From: a virus
Direction: 5' to 3' (one strand)
Length of the DNA: 59,133 nucleotides
IMG/VR virus record: IMGVR_UViG_3300037336_000152
Coordinates: 1-59,133 of that record
Made by a program: the position numbers and the translations under genes. Below, piece by piece: positions 42,258 to 50,456 of this stretch; position 1 is the first letter of the stretch; each line of letters opens with the position of its first letter. The notes below the pieces were generated by a model. That model was not told where the DNA came from, made no database searches, and saw only the letters and a program-made list of their open reading frames with translations.

Positions 42258-42775
42258 TCGCGCCCTACGCCATGCTGATCAAGATCGGCGCGGCCATCGC
42301 GCTGGCCCTGGCCATCTTCGCGGGCGGTCACAGCATGGGCGCGCGCGGCGTGCAGGCTGACTGGGACCGGGAAGCGCTGGCCCGGGTCGAGTCCGACAAA
42401 CACGCCATCCTGGCCGCTGTCGCCGCAAACGACGCCGCGCACCGGCTCGACATCAAACAATCACAAAAGGTCATCGCTGATTATGAAAAACGCCTACAAG
42501 AATCTGATTCCCGCATTGATGATGAGCGCGCTGCTGCTGACCGCCAGCGGCTGCGCTTCACCATCGCAGCACGCTCTTGCACTGCCGCTGCCGGCCAAGC
42601 CGCAAGTCCCATCGTCGCTGATGGCGCCGGAACCGAGGAAATCGAGCTACCAGGCCCGATTGCAAACGATCTTCGGCAACTAGCGGAGGACGCGGACCGG
42701 GACATCGCGGCCAGGGATGCGAAAATCGAAGCGCTGCAGCGGTGGGCCCGGGATCGCGGGTTTTACGGGGAATGA
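42254..42775 (+). CDS. Rz: Inner-membrane spanin (Rz)
   Basis: 173 residues. An N-terminal anchor (IKIGAAIALALAIFAGG) is followed by a long periplasmic coiled coil. It partners with Rz1 nested within it to fuse the membranes at lysis. The stop lies one base from the converging integrase stop. Confidence 0.85.
   Translation: MIAPYAMLIKIGAAIALALAIFAGGHSMGARGVQADWDREALARVESDKHAILAAVAANDAAHRLDIKQSQKVIADYEKRLQESDSRIDDERAAADRQRLRFTIAARSCTAAAGQAASPIVADGAGTEEIELPGPIANDLRQLAEDADRDIAARDAKIEALQRWARDRGFYGE
42483..42683 (+). CDS. Rz1: Outer-membrane spanin lipoprotein (Rz1), nested
   Basis: 66 residues in a different frame inside Rz. Lys-containing signal peptide, hydrophobic core ALMMSALLLTA, and lipobox TASGC; the mature part is short and Pro-rich. 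This nested layout is typical of spanin pairs. Confidence 0.9.
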   Translation: MKNAYKNLIPALMMSALLLTASGCASPSQHALALPLPAKPQVPSSLMAPEPRKSSYQARLQTIFGN

Positions 42776-42776
42776 C

Positions 42777-43769
42777 TCAATCCAGCCGGCCTGCAATATC
42801 CTCTGCGCTTGCGTTGTAGTATGTCATTAACTGTTTGATATCTCTATGCCCGACCATGCGCGCCAGGTCCAGCACATCAAGTTTTCTCGCCAGCCTGGTA
42901 ATCGCTTCGTGGCGCGTATCGTGGAACGTCAAGCCTTCAATGGTCGTTCGATTGTCCCTCGCCTTGCGAAACAAGGCGTCGAGCGATGACGACGACAGGC
43001 CGAACAGGTAGGCGGACTCTGGCAGCAGGCCTATAAGTTCCCGCGCGCGAGTGGAAAGCGCCACGGCGCGGCTCGTCCCGTTTTTCGTGTCGCGCAGAAT
43101 CGCGGTCCGGCCGATGATGTCGCCCGGGAGAAGGTTGCAAATCTCACCGGCGCGCATTGCTGTCTCGATAGCGAAAAGGAAAGCTACGGCTACAGCCTGC
43201 ATTTTTGTCCGCGCTGGCCCGCCGTCGAACCCGAGCGCCTCGCAAATCTGCGCCGCCTCTGCATCGCTGATGCGCCGGTCCCGCGCTTTGGACACTCCGG
43301 GTCGCCTCGTGTCGGTCGTCGGGCTGGTCGCAATCCAGCGCCATTCGCGCCTAGCGGTGGAAAATACGTGTGACAGCAGGTTCATATCGCGCACGATCGT
43401 CGACCCGCTTACCACCTTCAGTCGGGAATCACGCCAGGCGCCCAGCACCTCCGGCGTGACCGCGCACAGGCGCAAGCTCCCCAATCTCCCCAATTTCCCC
43501 ACCTCGTGATTCGCCAGGGCGAGAATTCTCCGCTGCTCTGCCGCCGACGTTTTTTTGTGCGCAGATACCTCAGTGGCGTAGCGATCGAACGCGTCCTGCA
43601 TTGTCTTGTCAGTATTTACGCCAGTTTCGACCATGCGCCGCAGTTCGGTTTCCCGCGCTGCTGCCCAAGACTGAGCCTCCGCTTTCGTTGAAACGGTTGT
43701 CGAATCGCGCACGCCGCGCACGTAGACCTGGGCTCGCCAGCCGGATTTTTGTTTTGTGATGGATGCCAT
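42777..43769 (-). CDS. int: Tyrosine-type integrase
   Basis: 330 residues. Catalytic set: R206 (AMRAGEI), K229 (DTKNGTS), H283-x2-R286 (FHDTRHE), H308 (GHRD) and a tyrosine at 317/318 (TYYNAS). The N-terminal arm- and core-binding domains are complete. It opposes the late genes, with the attachment core 120 bp before its start. No clear Shine-Dalgarno is visible. Confidence 0.95.
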   Translation of the reverse strand: MASITKQKSGWRAQVYVRGVRDSTTVSTKAEAQSWAAARETELRRMVETGVNTDKTMQDAFDRYATEVSAHKKTSAAEQRRILALANHEVGKLGRLGSLRLCAVTPEVLGAWRDSRLKVVSGSTIVRDMNLLSHVFSTARREWRWIATSPTTDTRRPGVSKARDRRISDAEAAQICEALGFDGGPARTKMQAVAVAFLFAIETAMRAGEICNLLPGDIIGRTAILRDTKNGTSRAVALSTRARELIGLLPESAYLFGLSSSSLDALFRKARDNRTTIEGLTFHDTRHEAITRLARKLDVLDLARMVGHRDIKQLMTYYNASAEDIAGRLD

Positions 43770-43889
43770 GATGGGGAGATCATGGGTAAAGTTTGGGGAA
43801 CTGTCAACGGAAACGACCTTGATTAACCTCTTAAATCATGATCTTCACGCCCAAGATTTACCATTATTTCACTCTACCGCCTGTTTTAT

Positions 43890-43914
43890 TGGTGCCCGGA
43901 ACCGGAATCGAACT
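43890..43914 (-). other. Attachment core (tRNA-Leu 3' end-like)
   Basis: The leftward strand reads TTCGATTCCGGTTCCGGGCACCA, the T-loop, acceptor strand and CCA of a tRNA such as tRNA-Leu. The upstream half cannot pair into a T-stem, so it is not a functional tRNA but the core carried by a phage. Phage genes on both sides mean attP or a prophage-prophage junction. Confidence 0.75.
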
Positions 43915-43969
43915 CCCCGCCTTTGAAGGCGCTGCACTGTCGGCGGGGAGTTTATGGGGAGTTGCTGCG

Positions 43970-44230
43970 CTAGTTTTTTTCACGAAACTTTTTGGTCCAT
44001 TCCACAACCTCTATGGCATTGTACAGCGGTCTTGCGCGGCCCTGAGATGGCAGGCGAATTGCTTTTGGGAATGATGTTAGGCAGGTCAACGTATTCTGCA
44101 CATAACTCGAACTGCGCCGCAAATATTTGGCCACGTCCGACAAATCCCAGAGTTGATCAGAAAACGGAACGACCGGCCCGCCAAGTTTTTCGATCAGCGC
44201 ATCAAATCTGTCCAAAAGCTCATCTGTCAT
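43970..44230 (-). CDS. Excisionase/AlpA-like winged-helix protein
   Basis: 86 residues from the ATG at 44230 (AAGGGG upstream). LWDLSDVAKYLRRSSSYVQNTL and YNAIEVVEWTKKF match the MerR-like HTH of excisionases: one helix-turn-helix plus a C-terminal helix following the wing. Position next to the attachment core supports a Xis role. Confidence 0.75.
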   Translation of the reverse strand: MTDELLDRFDALIEKLGGPVVPFSDQLWDLSDVAKYLRRSSSYVQNTLTCLTSFPKAIRLPSQGRARPLYNAIEVVEWTKKFREKN

Positions 44231-44732
44231 TTTCAATCCCCTTCGCGGCAATAGCCGCATCATCCGTCCCGACCAGCACTCGGCGTACAGCGCGTGCCCG
44301 GCCACCCTCGTACGACGTGCGGTCGTTGTCCTGGCCGCCACCGTCGAAATCCTGACTCCACGCGCGAGAAGTGTCGGCTGCGTACTGCTCTCTGGACCAA
44401 TAAAGCGTCGCATCGAACTTGTTCTTCAAGTTCGCGTACAGCAGCGCCTGCTCTGATCTGGTTGGCAGGTCACCGCCGATACTGGCCACCCATTCGACAG
44501 CCTTGTCCCACTGGATGTCGCGGGCCTGATCGCTCATGAGGATCAAGTGGTACGAGGGGGCGCCAGTCTCGCTGAGCACAATGCCTGCATAATGCTCGCC
44601 GGAATTGATCTCGATCTCTACGCGGGGGATGGCGAAGATGCGCGGTATCGTCGCCTCATAGGCTGCGATCATGTTTGCAAGCTGCTCCTGCGCGGCTTTG
44701 ATCGCGTCAAGTGTGATGATGGTGGTGGTCAT
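44220..44732 (-). CDS. DUF1566 lectin-fold protein A (possible retroelement target)
   Basis: 170 residues. The N-terminal ~50 residues are helical; then come GIVLSETGAPSYHLIL and a DUF1566/C-type-lectin-like domain (WDKAVEWVASIGGDLPTRSEQALLY, YWSREQYAAD, SYEGGRARAVRRV). The end of the domain is a variable surface in proteins diversified by retroelements. Its core differs from paralog B only at first and second codon positions. It stands at the far end of the leftward operon and overlaps the Xis gene. Ligand unknown. Confidence 0.8.
   Translation of the reverse strand: MTTTIITLDAIKAAQEQLANMIAAYEATIPRIFAIPRVEIEINSGEHYAGIVLSETGAPSYHLILMSDQARDIQWDKAVEWVASIGGDLPTRSEQALLYANLKNKFDATLYWSREQYAADTSRAWSQDFDGGGQDNDRTSYEGGRARAVRRVLVGTDDAAIAAKGIENDR
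44316..44375 (-). repeat. Putative variable region A
   Basis: 20 codons aligned without gaps to 44806-44865. 15 bases differ, none at third codon positions, and 12 codons change the amino acid. Flanking codons share CAGTACGCAGCC on one side and TCGTACGAGGG on the other. Confidence 0.7.
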
Positions 44733-44760
44733 AGTGACTCCGATAGGAATTGATGAATGA

Positions 44761-45363
44761 TTAAATTGCTAATCTGCGGACAGCGCGCGCCCGGCCCTCG
44801 TACGACCTGTGGCCGTCGTCCTGGTAGCCATCGTTGAAACCCTGATACCACGCGTAAGAAGGGCCGGCTGCGTACTGCGTGGATGACCAGTGCCAGACCG
44901 GATCGATGGACTCTGCCTTGCCGTCCTTGAATGCCTCCACGCTCGTCTGGCCGGGCAAGGCTTCGGTGTAGGGGTAGCCGACTGGCGCGCTGCTCGGGTT
45001 GTCGCCGTCGCGGAAAGACTCGTAGTTCTCTTGGCCGGTCGGCTTGAGGTTTCGATACATCAGCTCGAGCTCGTCGCGGCTAGGGATGTACCAGTCGGTG
45101 TGACCTTCGATGTCGAGACCGCGCGCCCACTCGGCAAGGTCGCTGCCGGCCTCGGCCATGGCGGTAGTGTTCTGCATGCCATCGGAGTAGCTCTGTGCTC
45201 CTGGCAGGGTCTTGGTGCCCGCATTCCAGGGGGCCTTGTGTTCGCCGGCAGCCTTTGGGGAAACGATCAGCGCGAAGGTTCCGCCATCGACATTGATCAG
45301 GCCAGCGAAGAAGCCGCCGGCGAACGCGGCGCCGATGGTTGTGGGAAGTTTTGGTTGGTTCAT
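44761..45363 (-). CDS. DUF1566 lectin-fold protein B (possible retroelement target)
   Basis: 200 residues. ATIGAAFAGGFFAGLI-like TTIGAAFAGGFFAGLIN opens a domain with LDIEGHTDWYIPSRDELELMYRNL, then HWSSTQYAAGPSYAWYQGF and SYEGRARAVRRL at the very C-terminus. This is the full-length DUF1566 form; protein A lacks part of it. The start overlaps the upstream methyltransferase stop by ATGA. Proteins of this family occur in phage left operons and are known targets of diversity-generating retroelements. Confidence 0.85.
   Translation of the reverse strand: MNQPKLPTTIGAAFAGGFFAGLINVDGGTFALIVSPKAAGEHKAPWNAGTKTLPGAQSYSDGMQNTTAMAEAGSDLAEWARGLDIEGHTDWYIPSRDELELMYRNLKPTGQENYESFRDGDNPSSAPVGYPYTEALPGQTSVEAFKDGKAESIDPVWHWSSTQYAAGPSYAWYQGFNDGYQDDGHRSYEGRARAVRRLAI
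44806..44865 (-). repeat. Putative variable region B
   Basis: Counterpart of 44316-44375. Variable codons end in C or T (TAC/CGC, TAT/AGT, AAC/GAC, TAC/GGC), as expected if both came from AAC/AAT codons of a template by adenine mutagenesis. The next, GC-rich codons differ only at third positions. Confidence 0.7.
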
Positions 45364-45923
45364 TTTGGTTCCTTATTGGTGTTGGTGGCAGGTGCGGTCA
45401 CGGCCTCGCCGGCATTCACAGGGGTGGGCTTCATAAATACCAGCCAGTGCGTCATGCCGCTGCGCCCGGAGATTTGCCCGAATAGCGGCTTTTGATCCGT
45501 CAACGCAAGAACTTCGGCCAGCTTGACCTGCGTTTCATTCCACTTGAACACCAGCACGCCTTCCGGCTCAAGCACGCGGAAGCACTCGGCGAACCCAGCG
45601 CGCAAGTCCGAGCGCCAGTCGTCGGACAGCTTCCCGTACTTGGCGGCCAGCCAACTACGCGGGCCAGCACGTTCCAAGTGCGGCGGGTCGAATGCGACCA
45701 GTCGGAAGGTGTCGTCAGCGAATGGCATGGCGCGAAAGTCCATGATCTCGTCGGGGGCGATGTGCAGCGTGCGAGTTCCGTCTTCGCGGTGAGTGCGATC
45801 CGTGACGATGATGGTTTCGCTACGCTTATCGCCGAACAGGGTTAGCTGGTGCGCCTTGTCGAACCACATCATGCGACTACCGCAGCACGGGTCTAGTACG
45901 CGCTTTAGAGTGGCGATGCTCAT
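45360..45923 (-). CDS. SAM-dependent methyltransferase
   Basis: 187 residues from the ATG at 45923 (GGGGAGAG upstream). LDPCCGSRMMWFDK is the SAM motif and FDPPHL the catalytic motif; RVLEPEGVLVFKWNET follows. Likely methylates DNA adenine or another amine target. It is the third methyltransferase in the window. Confidence 0.8.
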   Translation of the reverse strand: MSIATLKRVLDPCCGSRMMWFDKAHQLTLFGDKRSETIIVTDRTHREDGTRTLHIAPDEIMDFRAMPFADDTFRLVAFDPPHLERAGPRSWLAAKYGKLSDDWRSDLRAGFAECFRVLEPEGVLVFKWNETQVKLAEVLALTDQKPLFGQISGRSGMTHWLVFMKPTPVNAGEAVTAPATNTNKEPK

Positions 45924-46150
45924 CAACTCTCCCCTGTCACGTTGCTCTTGAGGGCGCGGATAACGGCGGCACATGACGTTGCCTCCCCTCTACACACCGA
46001 GTAGAAGTCTTGCAAACGCATTGAGTTTTCCTCGTCTCTTACCTCGTCGCCCCACCACGCGGCACGCTTATCAAGCGCTTTTGCAGCCTGCTCAAGCGCC
46101 TGGTCCGCGCCAATGGTTGTGGGAAGTATTGCTGTTTTCAGGTCGGTCAT
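45923..46150 (-). CDS. Unrecognised small protein
   Basis: 75 residues, helical (ALEQAAKALDKRAAWWGDEVRDEENS), with two cysteines late. Adjacent to the methyltransferase, with one shared base. Function unknown. Confidence 0.6.
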   Translation of the reverse strand: MTDLKTAILPTTIGADQALEQAAKALDKRAAWWGDEVRDEENSMRLQDFYSVCRGEATSCAAVIRALKSNVTGES

Positions 46151-46287
46151 GGTTTTGCTTTCTGTGTAGTGGCGAGAGCGGCTGCGGTATGCAGTGCGGC
46201 GTTAAAACCTTGCGAGTACAGTCCGCAGTCACCCCCCGCATGAGGGTTGGCCCATTTCAGCGCCATAATTAGTTCTGAGGGTTTCAT
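46147..46287 (-). CDS. Small coupled protein
   Basis: 46 residues (MKPSELIMALKWANPHAGGDC...). GAGG before the ATG and ATGA overlaps on both sides make translation likely. Resembles small phage proteins with a GDCGLYSQGFN-type centre; no known function. Confidence 0.6.
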   Translation of the reverse strand: MKPSELIMALKWANPHAGGDCGLYSQGFNAALHTAAALATTQKAKP

Positions 46288-47324
46288 TTCAATTCCTCTG
46301 GTTTTTTAGTAGCGAGTGCTTCCACGATCTTTTCAGCGAGTGCGCCAGCGCCCAGATTGTGATTGCCATCGACTGAGCGGATTATGTTTGCGAGCCAATC
46401 AACATCAGGCACAGCCAAGCCGTCAGGAATACCCGGCTGCGATGCGATAGACTCAAATGTAAGCTCGCTACCAAGAGCTTGCATCGCAATACCTTGAATA
46501 TGCTGGATGATAGAGGTCGGGTCAATCTGCTCGCATCCAATCGGATCACCATCTGGTGAGATATGCTCGATGAAGAAGCCGTTTTCTCCATACGATGGGA
46601 TTTCGCGCAGAATCTTGCGCAACGCTTCCTCTGCCACCGGCTGCGCTTGCACTTGCGCGGCAGGGGTGCTCATTTCACCAACCCTCTGTGGCACAACATC
46701 AAACCAGTGCTCGATGATGTTGCACAAGCCCTGGTACTGCCAGCCGATCTTGCTGTCGCCGTGCTTGCGAATCACGGCTGCGCGAAACTCGTCTACAGAG
46801 CCACGGAAACAGCCGCGAGTAACTTCTACTCCTGTCTTGGTGCGATACGCCGTTAGTGTGTCGCTGTCAGAACCAACACACGAGTACCACTGAATGCTGG
46901 TGCGTGTTTCGACCCGCGCATCGCCGTAGACCTGTGCATCGCCGTAGACCTGTGCATCGCCGTAGACCTGTGCATCGCCGTAGACCTGTGCATTGCCGGA
47001 TACCTGCGCATTGCCGTAGACCAGTGCATTGCTGGATACCCACGCATCGCCGTAGACCCGTGCATTGCTGGATACCCACGCATTGCCGTAGACCAGTGCA
47101 TTGCCGTAGACCCGTGCATTGCCGTAGACCCGTGCATTGCCGTAGACCCGTGCATTGCCGTAGACCCACGCATTGCCCTCATGACTCAAGCATGTCTCAG
47201 ACTCTACATAACCCCCAAGCTCCCCCGCCGCAATTAAACTAAAATCCACGAGCGCCCGAATACGGTACAGCGTATGGCCTTCGAATTGTTTTGTGTCAGT
47301 CTGGATGAGTTCGTATTTTTTCAT
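46284..47324 (-). CDS. NAxVYG-repeat beta-solenoid protein
   Basis: 346 residues from the ATG at 47324. Residues 1-50 lead in (LIAAGELGGYVESETCLS); then about 17 hexads of the form (V/A)YGNA(R/Q/W)V, with SSNA and YGDA variants, to ~residue 155. This is expected to fold as a left-handed beta-helix. A small domain (VEVTRGCFRGSVDEFRAAV) and a helical C-terminal part follow. The repeat is near-identical in DNA, so copy number may change. Function unknown. Confidence 0.8.
   Translation of the reverse strand: MKKYELIQTDTKQFEGHTLYRIRALVDFSLIAAGELGGYVESETCLSHEGNAWVYGNARVYGNARVYGNARVYGNALVYGNAWVSSNARVYGDAWVSSNALVYGNAQVSGNAQVYGDAQVYGDAQVYGDAQVYGDARVETRTSIQWYSCVGSDSDTLTAYRTKTGVEVTRGCFRGSVDEFRAAVIRKHGDSKIGWQYQGLCNIIEHWFDVVPQRVGEMSTPAAQVQAQPVAEEALRKILREIPSYGENGFFIEHISPDGDPIGCEQIDPTSIIQHIQGIAMQALGSELTFESIASQPGIPDGLAVPDVDWLANIIRSVDGNHNLGAGALAEKIVEALATKKPEELK
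46912..47175 (-). repeat. 18-bp tandem repeat array in the solenoid gene
   Basis: Units like tgcattgccgtagacccg recur every 18 bp, alternating cgtagacc with ctggatacc. Each encodes one solenoid hexad. Confidence 0.85.
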
Positions 47325-47872
47325 TTTGTGCTTTCGGCAGAGACAACTTGCGCAGTAGTGCCGGGCGCGGCTGGCAATGGCATCCAGTGGGTAACATTTC
47401 CGGTGTCGATCAAGTCGCAGAGGAACGTCGTGCAACGTGGGACCAGGTGCGAGATAACGACCCATGACTTCCCTGGGTAGCCAGGATGGGTAGGAGTTGC
47501 TACGGGGCCTGCAAACCTCGAAACCAATACAACTTCATCTGGCAGCGGCAACCGATCATCTACGCTGATCCATGCGCTCTGCTCGGAGGCTGCGCGAGTG
47601 AGCGCGGCGCAAGTAGCGTTAAGGCGATTGGCCGCATCGCGCCAAACTTGCTGATGCTCGTTAGCAGCCCATACCGCACCTTCGTGGCCGTGCAGCGCCA
47701 TGTAAAACTGCTCGCCAGTGATTGCGCGATCAGCGGCCTGCGCAGCCATCACGCGCTCGCCGTGGGCGGTGGCGTAGGCGTGCATGTCGTCTGCATCAAA
47801 CCAGCGTCCGTAGTCCTGAAAATCAGGCTCGGGAAGCGGCGCAAGATCTACGACTGGGGTGGCGGCGCTCAT
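47321..47872 (-). CDS. DUF551-domain protein
   Basis: 183 residues. The C-terminal ~70 residues (WISVDDRLPLPDEVVLVSRF...VTHWMPLPAAP) are the DUF551 module frequent in prophage left operons. The N-terminal half is helical (GEQFYMALHG, ANEHQQVWRDAANRL). Overlaps both neighbours. Function unknown. Confidence 0.85.
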   Translation of the reverse strand: MSAATPVVDLAPLPEPDFQDYGRWFDADDMHAYATAHGERVMAAQAADRAITGEQFYMALHGHEGAVWAANEHQQVWRDAANRLNATCAALTRAASEQSAWISVDDRLPLPDEVVLVSRFAGPVATPTHPGYPGKSWVVISHLVPRCTTFLCDLIDTGNVTHWMPLPAAPGTTAQVVSAESTK

Positions 47873-48375
47873 GCTGCACGCTCACATGTGGCGCTGATCA
47901 ACGTGTATCCGCTGCTGCGCTTGACCGATTCAACATCAACACGTTTATCTGCCTCGCACTGCTGTCGAGTGGTGGCCTGGTAGCGAATCTCGACAATATC
48001 GGCCTGTGGCGTTTTGAGGCGAATTACGAGTTCGTGCGCGACGGGAGCGGCGTGCGCGGCAGTGGCGAGGAAAAGCGAGGCGATCAGAATGATTTTGGCC
48101 ATGATTGGATCCATGCGGTTCGGTTTGGAAACCGACGCACTAAAGTCCAATTTAGGGCGGCGGCCTGGCAGGATTGGACTACCGGAAACCGCATGCGCGA
48201 ACCGGCGAGCCGTGAGGCTCTCCCACCAGGCCGCCATAGGAGGGGCTGGAAATGAAAAAGCTACGACGTGAGCGTAGCTATATGCCACGCGGTTTATCAG
48301 GAGTCCAATCCTGGCCGCGTTTTTCTCCGCGGCAGAGAAATCATGCGCCTGGAATGCGTTATTGTCAAGATTCAT
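47869..48375 (-). CDS. Small exported protein with long upstream extension
   Basis: From the ATG at 48102 the product is 77 residues with a signal peptide (MAKIILIASLFLATAAHA) and a short periplasmic part. The frame stays open to an ATG at 48375 that has AGGAA upstream and overlaps the preceding stop, giving 168 residues. The extension contains AAWWESLTARRFAHAVSGSP, a string I associate with the phage Ash-type leader, and the DNA there folds (GAGCC-gtga-GGCTC). Possibly two products or a translated leader. Confidence 0.55.
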   Translation of the reverse strand: MNLDNNAFQAHDFSAAEKNAARIGLLINRVAYSYAHVVAFSFPAPPMAAWWESLTARRFAHAVSGSPILPGRRPKLDFSASVSKPNRMDPIMAKIILIASLFLATAAHAAPVAHELVIRLKTPQADIVEIRYQATTRQQCEADKRVDVESVKRSSGYTLISATCERAA

Positions 48376-48680
48376 TTCGGCTGTTCCTGTAAAGTTATTT
48401 CGCTGCTGTCGATAGGCGCCGGACTGCCGGCCAGGTACACGGTCATCGCTACGCGGCCACCGGATGGTCCAACGTGGGCCGATTGAATATGGCAGGACTT
48501 GCCGCCGTGGATCACCGGCCTCGCGCAGTGCAGCGACTTGAGCATCAGCGCGTGATGCTTGTACGCGTCCGGGTCCAGTGGGGCGTAATCAATGGCGTGG
48601 GGTGTCATGGCATGGCGTCCATCGATCACCTGATCGCTGCCGTCGGCTCGAGCAATCCTACCTCGTTCTGCTTGGTTCAT
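48372..48680 (-). CDS. Unrecognised small protein
   Basis: 102 residues from the ATG at 48680 (AAGGACAGGA upstream). MTPHAIDYAPLDPDAYKHHALML and HIQSAHVGPSGGRVAMTVYLAG suggest a folded beta-containing unit. Unknown function. Confidence 0.6.
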   Translation of the reverse strand: MNQAERGRIARADGSDQVIDGRHAMTPHAIDYAPLDPDAYKHHALMLKSLHCARPVIHGGKSCHIQSAHVGPSGGRVAMTVYLAGSPAPIDSSEITLQEQPK

Positions 48681-48693
48681 TTTCCTGTCCTTG

Positions 48694-49191
48694 TCATGCG
48701 CGCTGCGGCGCTTCGTGAAACTCGACGCCCATACTGGCGCCGAATGCGTGTATCTGGTCCAGGTACTGCGCAAAACCCTTGATCGTCAGATCGGTGCTGC
48801 TGCCCACCAGGACCCGATCACCGGCTGGCGTGGAGTCCCATTTTTTGTAGCCTTCCTTGCACAGATCGAGGTCGAATTCCTCTGGTAGCAGCTCGGCCTT
48901 GAAGTATTCGTGCCAGATTTCGGCGCTGTACTGGCGCCCGTTCGCCCAGCACTGATCCGCAATATCCTTGAGCGGCCCAGCCCACATCAGCGCGTTCTGG
49001 TCTGGCTTGCGGGCCCTCACTTCCTCGCGCAACACGACTTCGATCGGCTTCTTTGCATCGAGCGGCAGGGTTGGCAGCAGGGCAATCAAGCGCTCGATCT
49101 GTTCGGCGCTGCGTAACAGAACCTTGCGCGTCACGAACTGCGGGCGCTTCAAGGCCCCGCTGGTAGCCTTGGCCAGGACGATATCTGTCAT
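48694..49191 (-). CDS. ninB: NinB-like recombination protein
   Basis: 165 residues from the ATG overlapping the upstream stop. PIEVVLREEVRARKPDQNALMWAGPLKDIADQCW and GSSTDLTIKGFAQYLDQIHAFGASMGV are NinB family hallmarks. NinB (Orf) replaces RecFOR functions in lambda recombination by binding single-stranded DNA. Confidence 0.88.
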   Translation of the reverse strand: MTDIVLAKATSGALKRPQFVTRKVLLRSAEQIERLIALLPTLPLDAKKPIEVVLREEVRARKPDQNALMWAGPLKDIADQCWANGRQYSAEIWHEYFKAELLPEEFDLDLCKEGYKKWDSTPAGDRVLVGSSTDLTIKGFAQYLDQIHAFGASMGVEFHEAPQRA

Positions 49192-50456
49192 GGCGGCGTG
49201 GATTTGACCAGCGAGGCGAAATCGCAATCCACCAGGATCGAAAGCGCCTCTTCGTATTCGTACCCGTACTCGCTCATGACCATTGCGACGATGGATCCAG
49301 CATCAGGAGGCTGCAGCGTCGATACCTGGCAGGACTCAGGCGGCGGGAGGTCGTGCGCAATTAGATCGACAGCATCGGCCGGCGCCGAAGAATCGGGCGC
49401 AACTTCGGCAGCAACGAGCTTTTGCGCCTCATCAGATCGCGCCTGTGCTTCGGCAGCTATCCGCGCATCGAACTCGGCCTGCTGGCGCGCCAGCGCGTCC
49501 TGCTGCGCTTGAATGGCGGCAGCGGCCTTGTCATGCTCGGACTTGACTCGCAGCGCCTCAATGCGCGCCAGGCTGTCGCGCTCGGCTTGCTCGGCGCGCG
49601 CTTGTCGCTCCTGTTCGGCTGCGACTTCGGCAAGGCGCGATTGCTCTTGCTGGATTGCCAGGCGGGCGGCAGCGGTTTCCTGATCGGCTTTGACGCGCTC
49701 AGCGGCCAGGCGTTCGGACTCGATACGGATGCGCTCGGCCTCTTCGGCCATCTGGCGAGCCAGTTCGGCGCGCTCTGCTGCGATGCGTTCTTTTTCGGCT
49801 TCGATGGCGGCGGCGCGGTCGGCTTCGGCCTGTTCAGCGGCAACGGCGGCGGCGTGCATTTCGGACAATTTAGCGAGCGCGGCAGCTTGCGCGGCATTTG
49901 CTTCGTCTAAAAATTCCATGTAGTCACCGGACGGAGCGGGACCGGCGCTGTAGTGCTCAACAGCACTTGCCAGAAGTTCGGCGCTCGAGCCGGCGTAATT
50001 GGCAGGCGCCTGGACGATGGCTGCGATCATCGCCTTGATAGCATCGGTGCGCGCACGTTCCTGGGCGATCTTGGCCTGGCGCTCGGCTTCTATCTTGGCG
50101 TCCCATTCGTCGCGCAGGGCCAGAACTCGCGATTCCTCGGGCTCAATCAGGGCGACTAGCGCAGCCTCTTCCTTGATGACGGCCTTGCTGAATGCCGTTG
50201 CATCCTCGCGCGCCGCCTTGCCGGTCTTTTCGATAGCGACCCGGGTGGACTTGAGCACCATGCCAGCGGCATGCGCTTCGTGGCGACCGTCGGCGTTCGT
50301 CACGGTCAGGATGCCCGACGACTTCGTGACCAGTTCGACCAGTTGCTTGCGCGTCTCTGCGCTACTGAGGGCGACAGCGGCGCGTGCGGCTGGCGCGAGG
50401 GTGGTAATATCGGTGCTGGCGACTGCGGCCAGTTCGGGGGCGGTTGTCGTGTTCAT
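49188..50456 (-). CDS. Coiled-coil protein of the recombination operon
   Basis: 422 residues. Residues 25-150 form a helical unit (TNADGRHEAHAAGMVLKSTRVAIEKTGKAAREDATAF) common beside phage exonucleases. Residues 185-340 are an alanine- and glutamate-rich coiled coil (EKERIAAERAELARQMAEEAE). Its place between exonuclease and NinB implies a role in recombination, still undefined. Confidence 0.75.
   Translation of the reverse strand: MNTTTAPELAAVASTDITTLAPAARAAVALSSAETRKQLVELVTKSSGILTVTNADGRHEAHAAGMVLKSTRVAIEKTGKAAREDATAFSKAVIKEEAALVALIEPEESRVLALRDEWDAKIEAERQAKIAQERARTDAIKAMIAAIVQAPANYAGSSAELLASAVEHYSAGPAPSGDYMEFLDEANAAQAAALAKLSEMHAAAVAAEQAEADRAAAIEAEKERIAAERAELARQMAEEAERIRIESERLAAERVKADQETAAARLAIQQEQSRLAEVAAEQERQARAEQAERDSLARIEALRVKSEHDKAAAAIQAQQDALARQQAEFDARIAAEAQARSDEAQKLVAAEVAPDSSAPADAVDLIAHDLPPPESCQVSTLQPPDAGSIVAMVMSEYGYEYEEALSILVDCDFASLVKSTPP

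Noticed and set aside
43890-43960. Functional tRNA gene
   Set aside because: Only the T-loop, acceptor 3' strand and CCA are present; the T-stem cannot pair and no D-arm or anticodon arm follows.
44220-45363. A complete diversity-generating retroelement inside the window
   Set aside because: No reverse transcriptase motif (YxDD), accessory protein or separate adenine-rich template was found; only the two target-like genes are present.
46912-47175. CRISPR array
   Set aside because: The 18-bp periodic repeats have no spacers and encode a regular solenoid hexad on the leftward strand.
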